A DNA stretch of 64,000 nt from HRBIN30 sp964534275. Lineage in GTDB: Bacteria; Desulfobacterota; Binatia; HRBIN30. The DNA lies in NCBI GenBank assembly GCA_964534275.1, contig CAZHQG010000001.1:124001-188000 (forward strand). The letters are read 5' to 3'. Position 1 is the stretch's first letter; each line of letters opens with the position of its first letter. The position numbers and the translations under genes are program-made. Shown here in pieces: positions 1 to 8,480 of the stretch. The notes below the pieces were generated by a model that was not told the origin of the DNA, searched no databases, and saw nothing but the letters and a program-made list of their open reading frames with translations.

Positions 1-49
1 CGGCTGATTTACCGGTGCCAATGCCTCCGGTAAGGCCAATGACTTTCAT
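1..49 (-). CDS. coaE: Dephospho-CoA kinase, N-terminal fragment
   Basis: Cytosolic kinase of the last step of coenzyme A synthesis (dephospho-CoA + ATP). Only the first 16 codons lie in the window; they read MKVIGLTGGIGTGKSA. A P-loop of the form GxxGxGKS placed directly at the N-terminus after KVIGLTGG is the CoaE pattern. The ATG is at 47-49. It lies 84 bp downstream of the small unknown gene on the same strand. The rest of the gene is outside the window, so the family call rests on this short motif only. Confidence 0.8.
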   Translation of the reverse strand, partial: MKVIGLTGGIGTGKSA

Positions 50-133
50 CGCGCTACGACACCGCCGTCGCGGGCCTTAGAGAGGTTTTGTTGCAGTAGC
101 GCGGGGGCGGGGAGAAACGGGCGCGCAGCTCCG

Positions 134-511
134 CTACCGAGCGCGTACGCGCCGCCGCGGTAATTTTTGGTTCCGTGCCCACGCATGCGGATCTGCGCTA
201 GCACGGGTGTGCCACTCCTGCACCTGACGTCGGAGAAAGTCGGGGTCGAACCCCAGCAAGTCACAAATGTTCTCGAAAGAGTACCACCATTTCTGATCAC
301 GGCTGAAGATCCACTCCTCGGCTTCCGAGAACATTTGGCGGCCGCGTTGGTCCTGCGCAAATGCATACTTGCGGTAGCACTCGAGGGCATCTTGCAGCAC
401 AGCCAGCATGAGCCTCCGTTCCGGGTAGGCAGCACTGCCTTGCCGAAAGTTGGCATAGAACTGTGCCGGCATCAGTGCGTCGAGCTCGAACAAACCGTGA
501 CCTCGTTCCAT
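134..511 (-). CDS. Small protein of unknown function (125 aa)
   Basis: Not recognised. The 125-residue product has no signal peptide, membrane segment or cysteine cluster. It looks mostly helical and is rich in aromatic and charged residues; the central stretch FSEAEEWIFSRDQKWWYSF is the most distinctive. The C-terminus is basic (LPRRRVRAR). The ATG at 509-511 has a GGAGGGGG Shine-Dalgarno sequence about 8 nt upstream, which supports real translation. It sits between the HU-family gene and coaE on the same strand, 168 bp below the former. The presence of a good ribosome binding site and a protein-like composition make a true gene likely; no function should be assigned. Confidence 0.7.
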   Translation of the reverse strand: MERGHGLFELDALMPAQFYANFRQGSAAYPERRLMLAVLQDALECYRKYAFAQDQRGRQMFSEAEEWIFSRDQKWWYSFENICDLLGFDPDFLRRQVQEWHTRASADPHAWARNQKLPRRRVRAR

Positions 512-679
512 CGTGCGGTCCCCCTCCGGGCGTTAGCTTTGGAGTTCCCAAACCAACGGCTGGGCTCCGTGCCAAAAATGATTGGGCGCCACACCCGTGT
601 ACAGTACGAGTGGGCGCCCAGGAGAGACGAGTACCGAAAGGCCGTTCCTGCAGTCACAACGGCGACTCTCGGAAGCGAA

Positions 680-970
680 CTACTTTTTCGGCTTGGCTCC
701 GAGAACGGATTCCTTGAAGCTCTTAGCAACAGAAAACCGCACCTTCTTGCGCGCTGGAATTTTAATGGGTTCCCCGGTTTGAGGGTTGCGACCCGTTCGA
801 GCTTTGGTTTGCACCTTGCGAAAAGTGCCCAAGCCGGGGATCTTCACTGGGTCCCCCTTCTTGACCGTGTTGACGGTGACGTCCACCAGGGTTTGCAAGA
901 CCGTGTCTGCTTGCTTCTTGGTGATTCCGGCCGCGTCCGCAAGTTTTTGTACGAGTTGCGATTTCGTCAT
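680..970 (-). CDS. HU/IHF-family DNA-binding protein
   Basis: Nucleoid-associated protein that binds and bends double-stranded DNA as a dimer. The 96 residues match the usual 90-100 of the family. The N-terminal half (MTKSQLVQKLADAAGITKKQA) is the helical dimerisation part, and residues 60-73 carry the family signature GRNPQTGEPIKIPA of the DNA-embracing beta arm. The C-terminus ends in a Lys-rich tail (GAKPKK). I chose the ATG at 968-970 because a GAGAGGAG ribosome binding site precedes it; an in-frame ATG at 992-994 lies upstream of that site and would add eight unconserved residues. A single-gene unit with 192 bp of non-coding DNA upstream, where its promoter should be. Confidence 0.95.
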   Translation of the reverse strand: MTKSQLVQKLADAAGITKKQADTVLQTLVDVTVNTVKKGDPVKIPGLGTFRKVQTKARTGRNPQTGEPIKIPARKKVRFSVAKSFKESVLGAKPKK

Positions 971-1162
971 AACCTCACTCTCCTCTCCCCTCATTCATTT
1001 GCCAATGACCGAACTGCGTGAGCCCAAGAACACGAAAAAAATCGCGCTATTTGTGCAACGAAACGGCCCTCCAAGTCAAGAAAGCTGGTGAATTTTTCCG
1101 CTCGCCGATGGGTCTACCCGCGAGCCCGGCTGCCTGGTCGGTCTGCTTCGGCCCCACGGAAA

Positions 1163-2476
<1,314 letters not shown>

Positions 2477-2572
2477 GCTTCGCGTGTACCTGGGAGAGCT
2501 GTGCCCGGCAAGGGTCTCTAGGTTTGCCTTCCAGGGGTGCTGTGTTAAGGCGGGCCTGGGAGAAGAACGCGC

Positions 2573-3238
2573 ATGGCACGCATTGGCTTGCTAGGTGGCA
2601 CGGGGCCGGAAGGAAAAGGGCTCGCACTGCGATTTGCTTCGATTGGCGAAGAGGTGCGGATCGGATCGCGGCAAAAGGAGCGCGCCGCGGAAGTCGCTGC
2701 GGCTTTGGAAGGCAAGTTGCAGGCGGCTGGAGTGACTGCGCGGGTGGGAGCAGGGGAAAACGCGGAGGTTGCTGAATGGTGCGAGGTGGCCGTGCTCACC
2801 TTTCCCTACGAAGGCGTGGAAACGTTGCTTCCCCCGCTGCGCCAGACCCTGGCAGGTAAAATTGTCATGGACACCTTGAACCCGATGGAGCTTCGCGAGG
2901 GGGTGTTTCACCTGGTCGCGGTTCCAGCGGGCTCGGCGGGCCAACGCATTCAAGAAATTTTGGCAGACTCCCGCGTGGTTGCCTGCTTTAAGAACTCGAG
3001 TGCGAAAGAGCTGATGGATTTGAAACGAAGCTTGCACGGGGACATCCTCCTGTGCGGAAATTTTCCCGAGGCGAATGAATGGGTCAGTGGCCTCGTGCGA
3101 CGAATCCCGGAGCTGAGACCCGTGGATGCCGGCGTGCTGGCCAACGCGCACCACTTGGAGAGCATCACGACGCTCCTGATGAACCTCAATCGGCGTTACA
3201 AAGCGCTGACCTCTGTGCAAATTTTGGGGCTACCTTAG
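2573..3238 (+). CDS. npdG: F420-dependent NADP(H) oxidoreductase
   Basis: Transfers hydride between coenzyme F420 and NADP in the cytosol. The 221-residue protein starts with the short Rossmann motif MARIGLLGGTGPEGKGL; the GGTGxxGxGL form (residues 8-17) and the GSR at 31-33, which contacts the 2'-phosphate of NADP, are typical of the F420:NADP oxidoreductase family. The segment DTLNPM after the fourth strand and the C-terminal NAHHLESITTLLMNLNRRY are also family-like. Its presence suggests that the organism makes or uses F420; no F420 biosynthesis gene is in the window. The ATG at 2573 follows GAGAAGAACGC. Some family members are annotated only as NADPH-dependent reductases, so the F420 partner is inference from the family. 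Confidence 0.85.
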   Translation: MARIGLLGGTGPEGKGLALRFASIGEEVRIGSRQKERAAEVAAALEGKLQAAGVTARVGAGENAEVAEWCEVAVLTFPYEGVETLLPPLRQTLAGKIVMDTLNPMELREGVFHLVAVPAGSAGQRIQEILADSRVVACFKNSSAKELMDLKRSLHGDILLCGNFPEANEWVSGLVRRIPELRPVDAGVLANAHHLESITTLLMNLNRRYKALTSVQILGLP

Positions 3239-3289
3239 GCGGGGGCATTGCGAAGACGGTTACACTCGAGAGCTGCGGAGGGAAGAACC

Positions 3290-4090
3290 ATGATGGCAAA
3301 ACACACTGGTTGGCGCTGGCTTCTGGGCGTCGTTGGCAGCGCGGTCTTGCTTGCTGGCAGCGCTCCGGCGCTCGACCGGGGCCTGACCTGGGAAGCAAAA
3401 GTGACGGCAGATGCTGGGGAGCCCACCACGATGAGGGTGCTCACGGCTGGGCAACGATTTAAAATCGACCAGCACGGAGAGGGCAAACAGTACCTCGTGC
3501 GGCTCGACCGCGACGAGGCGTATTTCATCGATACCAAGAAGCGCACGTACCAGAAGATCAAGTTGACGGAACTCGAGCGTGCTGCGGAGACGGCACAGGC
3601 GCAAATGCAAGCAGCGCTAGGAAAAATGCAAAAGGAGCTACAGAACCTCCCGCCGGAACAGCGCCGCATGGTGGAGCAAATGATGGGCGAACGCGCTCGT
3701 GGGTCCGCCGCTCCAGCCGCGAAACCGTCCGTGCGCAAAACCGGGCAAACGAAAACCATCGCTGGCTACCGCTGCGAGGAATACGTGGCGGAAGTCGACG
3801 GAAAACCGCTTCTGAAGGCATGCACCACGCAAGACATCGCCGCGTTCAATCAACTGCGGGACGACTGGCTTGCGAGCCAGCGCCGCCTAGGGAAGCTCAA
3901 CCCGTTTGGGGGTGGCAGCGTGTACGAAGCCTTTGGGCAGATTCCCGGATTTCCTTTGGAGACGGAAATGAGCGGCGTACACGCTGTGGTCACCAAGGTC
4001 GATCCGAGCACGCCGCCCCCGAGCGAGTTCGAAGTGCCAGCGGGATTCGAACTTCGGCCCGGACCACATCTCCCCAACATGCCGCAGTAA
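3290..4090 (+). CDS. Secreted DUF4412-like protein
   Basis: Exported protein of unknown role (266 aa). A signal peptide is clear: MMAKHTGWRWLL followed by a hydrophobic stretch and cleavage near GSAPALDRG. The mature N-terminal part (about 30-95) contains a beta-rich segment with FKIDQHGEGKQYLVRLDRDE and YFIDTKKRTYQKI typical of DUF4412-type proteins, which often appear as outer-envelope or periplasmic sensors. Residues about 95-145 form a Gln/Met-rich amphipathic helix, followed by a basic linker and a second beta domain beginning KTIAGYRCEEYVAEVDGK. The start is the first of two adjacent ATG codons, preceded by GGAGGGAAG. It begins 51 bp after the reductase. A 14-bp tandem duplication covers the stop codon (see repeat at 4077). 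Confidence 0.8.
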   Translation: MMAKHTGWRWLLGVVGSAVLLAGSAPALDRGLTWEAKVTADAGEPTTMRVLTAGQRFKIDQHGEGKQYLVRLDRDEAYFIDTKKRTYQKIKLTELERAAETAQAQMQAALGKMQKELQNLPPEQRRMVEQMMGERARGSAAPAAKPSVRKTGQTKTIAGYRCEEYVAEVDGKPLLKACTTQDIAAFNQLRDDWLASQRRLGKLNPFGGGSVYEAFGQIPGFPLETEMSGVHAVVTKVDPSTPPPSEFEVPAGFELRPGPHLPNMPQ

Positions 4091-4104
4091 ACATGCCGCA
4101 GTAA
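4077..4104. repeat. 14-bp perfect tandem duplication over a stop codon
   Basis: The unit ACATGCCGCAGTAA occurs twice head to tail (4077-4090 and 4091-4104). The first copy encodes the last residues and TAA of the DUF4412-like gene; the second is an untranslated copy. Since 14 is not a multiple of three, loss of the first stop would not restore an in-frame second one. It looks like a simple replication-slippage event. Confidence 0.9.
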
Positions 4105-4461
4105 AGGTGCGTCACCCGCTAGCGGTCTTGTAAAAGAGATATAGTTCCAGCCGTTCTTCAATCTACGTGTAGGCTCGAAGAGGCACTCCTGACGAATGTC
4201 GGTAGGGACGGGATTGTGACTGCTGGTGCGGTCGAACCAAAGGGCACACGGCAGTGCCCGGGGGATGGAGCCCACCGCCCGGACGCACCCCGACACTGGG
4301 CCGCGCTGCACGCTCTGCGCCGTTTCGTGAGTGCGTGATCCTCGTCGCGTGCGTGCACCGGTTCCTGCCGGTGCCGGAGAAACGAAGCGCCTCGAGGCGA
4401 AGAGACGGGACGATTCTACGGGGTTTGACTCGTTCGCCTCTCCTGGAGTAGGCACGGGCTC
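4105..4461. other. Non-coding interval before the amidohydrolase
   Basis: About 360 bp with no convincing gene. Reading frames here are shadows with no ribosome binding site. The only structure I see is a perfect 6-bp stem, GGGCAC (4242-4247) and GTGCCC (4254-4259), with a 6-nt loop and no T-tract, so it is not a clear terminator. The promoter of the amidohydrolase gene must lie here, but I could not pick boxes with confidence. Confidence 0.5.
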
Positions 4462-5619
4462 ATGGAGTTCGTGGTCGATGCTGACGGGCATGTCCTCGAG
4501 CCTCCGGACCTGTGGGAACGGTACGTGGACCCCGAGTACCGTGATCGCGCCATCCGCGTCCGCCGCGGGCAGGACGGACGCGATATGCTCGAGATCGACG
4601 GACGGCCCGCGCGATTGACCACACCGGAAATGCTAGGCGGCATCGGTGGGATGGGAATGGCGCTCGAGGAGCTTGCGGAAGCCGCAACTTCAGGTCGTTA
4701 CCTTGCCTACGCTCCCGAAGCGGCTTACGACCCGGGTGCCCGCATACGCCGCCTCGACGCCGAGGGGCTCACGCACGCGGTTCTCTACCCGACGTTGGGG
4801 TTGCAATGGGAAGCGGAGGTTGCCGACCCAGGGTACGCGCTCGCTCACTGCCGAGCGTACAACCGCTGGATCGAAGACTTTTGTCGCGATACCGGAGGGC
4901 GGCTGATTCCCGTTGCCCATTTGAGCTTGGGGGATGCGCACGCCGCGGCCCAAGAGCTGCGCCGCGCGGTTGCCAACGGGGCGCGAGGCGGATTCGTGTT
5001 GCCGTTCACGCTCGATGGGCTACCGCACGGGCACCCGGACCACGATCCGCTCTGGCGCGCAGCGGAGGAACTCGACGTACCGATTGCCATCCACACCGGG
5101 GTAGACCCGCCCGCGCGCAGCGTGCACCACCGCTTCGACGGTGTCTCGTGGCCTGAGGCTGTTCCGGGGCAAATTTGGTACTTGCAACTGCTGTTTCCTC
5201 AGGCAGTCCAGCAAGCCTTTTCCACGTTTTTCCAGTTTGCCACATTCGACCGTTTTCCGGGTTTGAAGCTCGTCGTCCTCGAGTCGGGATGCGGTTGGCT
5301 TCCGTACTGGATGGATCGAATGGACGCTTTGTACGCCGGCGCACTGCGGGTAACGATGTCCCTGCGCGAACCCCCGAGCGTGTACGTGCGGCGCCAATGC
5401 TGGATTGCTGCCGACCCTGATGAACGCTTCTTGCCCGCGGTGGTCGAGGCCGTGGGCGAGGATCGCCTCTTGTGGGCAAGCGACTTCCCGCATAGCGACC
5501 ATGCGGGGAATTACGTCGAGGAACTCGACGAAGCTTGCCGCTCGTTGCCCGCCGATGCTGCGCGAAAGTTGCGGGGGCTCAACGCAGCGAAATTGTACCG
5601 GTTGACGAGCAGCGCCTGA
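4462..5619 (+). CDS. Amidohydrolase-2 family metal-dependent hydrolase
   Basis: TIM-barrel amidohydrolase of the large family that includes aminocarboxymuconate-semialdehyde decarboxylase and 4-oxalomesaconate-type enzymes; the substrate is unknown. The 385 residues begin MEFVVDADGHVLEPPDLW; DxH (8-10) is the first metal site. His211 in IAIHTG is the strand-5 metal ligand and Asp341 in WASDFPHSDH is the catalytic/metal aspartate. FPGLKLVVLESGCGWLPYWMDR (about 262-284) is the typical helix-strand after the fourth ligand. No signal peptide, so cytosolic. It stands alone, convergent with the degenerate metallo-beta-lactamase-fold gene that ends 15 bp later. Such paralogs are abundant in environmental bacteria with aromatic or aliphatic catabolism, but no pathway can be read from this locus. 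Confidence 0.85.
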   Translation: MEFVVDADGHVLEPPDLWERYVDPEYRDRAIRVRRGQDGRDMLEIDGRPARLTTPEMLGGIGGMGMALEELAEAATSGRYLAYAPEAAYDPGARIRRLDAEGLTHAVLYPTLGLQWEAEVADPGYALAHCRAYNRWIEDFCRDTGGRLIPVAHLSLGDAHAAAQELRRAVANGARGGFVLPFTLDGLPHGHPDHDPLWRAAEELDVPIAIHTGVDPPARSVHHRFDGVSWPEAVPGQIWYLQLLFPQAVQQAFSTFFQFATFDRFPGLKLVVLESGCGWLPYWMDRMDALYAGALRVTMSLREPPSVYVRRQCWIAADPDERFLPAVVEAVGEDRLLWASDFPHSDHAGNYVEELDEACRSLPADAARKLRGLNAAKLYRLTSSA

Positions 5620-5634
5620 ACGGTGCAAGCGGGA

Positions 5635-6252
5635 TTAGGCAGTTTGCTGAGATTGTAGGGAGTTCCAAAGTTCTTCCAGTCGAGCCCGCCCGTCGCGGAA
5701 CACAGGCCATCCGTCGCCGACCAGCACGGCGTCGACGCGAGGGAGCTGCAGGAGGCGCGCTACTGATTGGCGAGCCTGATGCGGGTCGCGCAATTTGGTG
5801 TCCGGCAGCAAACAAAGCCAACCCGCGCGATGGCAGCGCACCAAGTCGCCGGTCACGAGGGTATCGGGCGCAATCCACAAGGCGAGTTCACCGGGGGTTT
5901 TCGAACCGTGGAGTTCCAGAACAAGCAGACCCGGCACGAGTTCCTCTCCGTCGCCAAGCCAACGTTGGCAAGGTAGGGGAAAGGTTTCTGCTTCTGCTCG
6001 AGGCCCAGCAATCCGCGCCCCCGTTTCCTGGGCAAGTGCGCCGGCGGCACGCACGTGGTCCGAATTCGTGCAAACGATCCATTCCACTCCGCCAAGCCGC
6101 TGCAGGTGGGCACGATCGTGGGCAGTCAATGGCAGCGGATCGATCGCCACATTTCCTTCGGGGCGAACCCACAGCACGGAGTGAAAATCCAAATCGCGTT
6201 CTTCGTTGAATTGCGACCAGCCGTACAGGTCGTCCCGGTGCAATCGTTTCAT
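5635..6252 (-). CDS. Degenerate metallo-beta-lactamase-fold protein
   Basis: About 205 residues with the alternating beta pattern of the MBL fold: HSVLWVRPEGNVAIDPLP at the start, then GGVEWIVCTNSDHVRAAG, a GPRAEAE strand, HGSKTPGELALW, DTLVTGDLV and VDAVLVGDGWPVF. The usual HxHxDH zinc motif is replaced by TNSDH, the later His positions are also poorly kept, so zinc-dependent hydrolysis is doubtful. TPGE in place of TPGHT is another sign. I took the ATG at 6250-6252, 4 bp after the stop of the acyl-CoA dehydrogenase, rather than an ATG at 6288 that would overlap that gene. Translational coupling suggests a role in the same pathway, perhaps thioester- or CoA-related, but that is inference. 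Confidence 0.7.
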   Translation of the reverse strand: MKRLHRDDLYGWSQFNEERDLDFHSVLWVRPEGNVAIDPLPLTAHDRAHLQRLGGVEWIVCTNSDHVRAAGALAQETGARIAGPRAEAETFPLPCQRWLGDGEELVPGLLVLELHGSKTPGELALWIAPDTLVTGDLVRCHRAGWLCLLPDTKLRDPHQARQSVARLLQLPRVDAVLVGDGWPVFRDGRARLEELWNSLQSQQTA

Positions 6253-6256
6253 CCGT

Positions 6257-7456
6257 TCAATCGTGCTCTGCCAGTTCGAGCTTGGCAATCTGGTTGCGGT
6301 GCACTTCGTCGGGACCGTCAGCGATCCGCAACGTGCGGGCCCCGGCGTAAGCGTACGCTAACCCGAAGTCGTCGCACACTCCTGCAGCACCGTGGGCTTG
6401 GATCGCCCAATCGATGACTTGCAACGCCATGTTGGGGGCAGCGACCTTGATCATCGCGATTTCCTTGCGAGCGGCCTTGTTGCCTACGGTGTCCATCATG
6501 TACGCCGCTTTGAACACGAGCAGGCGTGCCTGTTCGATCCGAATGCGCGCCTCGGCAATGCGCTCGAGAGTGACGGTTTGCTCCGCGAGAGGTTTGCCGA
6601 ACGCAACGCGCCGCTTCACTCGCTTGCACATTGCGTCCAGCGCACGTTCGGCGAGGCCGATGAGCCGCATGCAGTGATGGATGCGGCCAGGGCCGAGTCG
6701 TCCTTGCGCAATTTCGAAACCCCGGCCCTCGCCGAGCAAAATGTTGCTGGCCGGCACGCGGACATCTTCGAACACGACCTCTCCGTGCCCGTGAGGGGCG
6801 TCGTCGTAGCCAAACACCGGTAAGTGGCGCACGATACGTACACCCGGCGTGTCGCGTGGCACCAGGATTTGCGACTGTTGCTGGTGCCGTGGGGCGTCGG
6901 GATTCGTTTTCCCCATCACGATGAGAAGCTTGCAGTTGGGGTGCAGCACTCCCGACGTCCACCACTTGCGGCCATTGATGACGTAAAAGTCTCCGTCCCG
7001 ACGGATGCTGCACTGAATGTTCGTAGCGTCGGACGAGGCGACATCGGGCTCCGTCATCGCAAATGCCGAGCGGATCTCGCCCGCGAGCAATGGCTCCAGC
7101 CATTGTTGCTGCTGCTCGGGCGTGCCGTAGCGATCGAGGATCTCCATGTTTCCGGTGTCGGGAGCGGCACAGTTGAACACCTCCGGCGCAATGTGCGAGC
7201 GGCCCATGATTTCGCAAAGCGGCGCGTATTCGAGATTCGTCAACCCAGGCCCCCGCGGGCTGTGGGAGAGGAACAAATTCCACAGTCCAGCCGCCCGCGC
7301 TTTGGCTTTGAGTTCTTCCATGATCGGCGGCTGCGCCCAGCGGTTTGCCTGGAGTTGCTCGTGATAGACGCGCTCGGCTGGGTAAACGTACTCTTGCATG
7401 AATTCTTCCAGCCGGCGTTGCAGTTCCTGCACTTTGGGGGAAAACGAAAAGTCCAT
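6257..7456 (-). CDS. Acyl-CoA dehydrogenase (ACAD10/11-like)
   Basis: FAD-dependent alpha,beta-dehydrogenation of an acyl-CoA in the cytosol. The 399 residues start MDFSFSPKVQELQRRLEEFM and show the N-terminal helical domain, the middle beta domain with FAMTEPDVASSDATNI (about residues 138-153) and the C-terminal helices ending ADGPDEVHRNQIAKLE, where the glutamate of the DEVH motif is in the position seen in ACAD10/11-type enzymes. Chain length or branched substrate is not predictable. The ATG at 7454-7456 has a GAGGAG ribosome binding site 5 nt away; a long in-frame extension to 7681 is unconserved. It heads a two-gene unit with the MBL-fold protein and is divergent from sdhC. A second, related acyl-CoA dehydrogenase lies at 16843-18069. 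Confidence 0.93.
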   Translation of the reverse strand: MDFSFSPKVQELQRRLEEFMQEYVYPAERVYHEQLQANRWAQPPIMEELKAKARAAGLWNLFLSHSPRGPGLTNLEYAPLCEIMGRSHIAPEVFNCAAPDTGNMEILDRYGTPEQQQQWLEPLLAGEIRSAFAMTEPDVASSDATNIQCSIRRDGDFYVINGRKWWTSGVLHPNCKLLIVMGKTNPDAPRHQQQSQILVPRDTPGVRIVRHLPVFGYDDAPHGHGEVVFEDVRVPASNILLGEGRGFEIAQGRLGPGRIHHCMRLIGLAERALDAMCKRVKRRVAFGKPLAEQTVTLERIAEARIRIEQARLLVFKAAYMMDTVGNKAARKEIAMIKVAAPNMALQVIDWAIQAHGAAGVCDDFGLAYAYAGARTLRIADGPDEVHRNQIAKLELAEHD

Positions 7457-7773
7457 CTTTGCTCCTCGTCGCGATCCAGTGGAGACGCTCGCGCGTTGGT
7501 AGTTTGTCTCCTTGCTGCCTGCAAGCAAGCGCGGCATCCAATGGGGCCAACGATGCGATTTTCGCGCCCCCGAGGAGTGCGGGGGACGATGTCCATGCAC
7601 GGGGCTCGGTGCGGAGGGCACTCGCGATCGACACGAAGAGGCGAGATTCGTGGCGTTACTCGCGCGAGCAGGTGAACGCAAACGCTAATCGCACGCATGA
7701 GAAGATTAGTGCGCTGCTTCTGTTGAACGATCGTTCAGCTTTGGTAGGTATCGCCCCACAGGCGCCACGAACG
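7457..7773. other. Divergent regulatory region, acyl-CoA dehydrogenase / sdhC
   Basis: A 317-bp interval without a gene, shared by two divergent units. It contains an inverted pair CTAATC (7685-7690) / GATTAG (7704-7709) and, closer to sdhC, a perfect 14-bp palindrome listed separately. I see no tRNA or small open frame with a ribosome binding site here. Confidence 0.6.
7724..7737. promoter_or_regulatory. 14-bp perfect palindrome, possible operator
   Basis: TGAACGATCGTTCA is perfectly self-complementary and lies 36 bp before the sdhC ATG. Half-sites of the form TGAACG-CGTTCA are common among TetR-family operators, and such regulators often control acyl-CoA dehydrogenase genes. No regulator gene is adjacent, so the protein that would bind is unknown. 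I saw no second copy of the site in the window. Confidence 0.4.
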
Positions 7774-8469
7774 ATGACTTGGCTTCGTGCAGCATTTCGA
7801 TCGACAGTGGGCATGAAGTGGCTCATGGGCATCACCGGGCTGGTCTTGTCCGGGTTCGTGGTGGTGCACATGCTTGGCAACTTGCAAATCTACCTCGGGC
7901 CGGATGCCATCAACGGTTACGCCGAGGCCCTTCGGCACCAGCCTGCGCTACTGTGGATCGCGCGCCTGGTGCTGCTCACAGCGTTTGCACTGCACATTAC
8001 GGCAGCCGTGCGCATCACCCAGCTGAACCGCGCTGCGCGCCCGCACGGGTACGAACTCTGGTCGCCCCAAGTAACCAGCTACGCCGCGCGGACGATGTTC
8101 ATGGGAGGGGTGATCTTGTTTACGTTTGTGCTGTACCACCTGGCTCACTTCACGTTTGGCGTCACCCATCCCGAGCACTTCCGGCTTCACGATGCTCAGG
8201 GCCGGCACGATGTGTACGGCATGGTCGTACTCGGCTTTCGCCAACCGCTTGTCTCGTTCTTTTACCTCCTCGCGATGATCCCCCTCATGTTGCATTTGCA
8301 GCACGGCGTCTCGAGCTTTCTTCAGACCTTTGGCCTCAATCATCCGCGGTACAACCGTGTCATCCGGCTTCTCGGGCCGGTCGTGGGACTCATCGTGTTT
8401 CTCGGCAACTGCTCGATCCCGTTGGCGGTGCTCGCGGGGTGGATTCCCTATCCCGTGGTGGGACGGTGA
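7774..8469 (+). CDS. sdhC: Succinate dehydrogenase/fumarate reductase cytochrome b subunit
   Basis: Membrane anchor that holds haem b and passes electrons between the iron-sulfur subunit and quinone. The 231 residues form five hydrophobic segments with histidines in HMLGN, LHITAA, LYHLAHFT and MLHLQHGVSS, the pattern of the single-subunit, di-haem type-B anchor (as in Wolinella, Bacillus and many Bacteroidetes and deltaproteobacteria). No separate sdhD follows, in agreement with this. The ATG at 7774 begins MTWLRAAFRSTVGMKWLMG; the long in-frame upstream extension is non-coding in character. sdhA follows after 11 bp. Expected to work with SdhA and SdhB in the TCA cycle and respiratory chain. 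Confidence 0.93.
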   Translation: MTWLRAAFRSTVGMKWLMGITGLVLSGFVVVHMLGNLQIYLGPDAINGYAEALRHQPALLWIARLVLLTAFALHITAAVRITQLNRAARPHGYELWSPQVTSYAARTMFMGGVILFTFVLYHLAHFTFGVTHPEHFRLHDAQGRHDVYGMVVLGFRQPLVSFFYLLAMIPLMLHLQHGVSSFLQTFGLNHPRYNRVIRLLGPVVGLIVFLGNCSIPLAVLAGWIPYPVVGR

Positions 8470-8480
8470 GGTGAGATGAG

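Noticed and set aside
3850..4491. Minus-strand open frame of 213 codons reaching through the 4105-4461 gap
   Set aside because: Half of it is antisense to the DUF4412-like gene and the rest is low-complexity Arg/Pro/Ser without a start signal.
6318..7634. Minus-strand open frame of about 438 codons
   Set aside because: Alternative frame of the acyl-CoA dehydrogenase; the other frame carries all conserved motifs.
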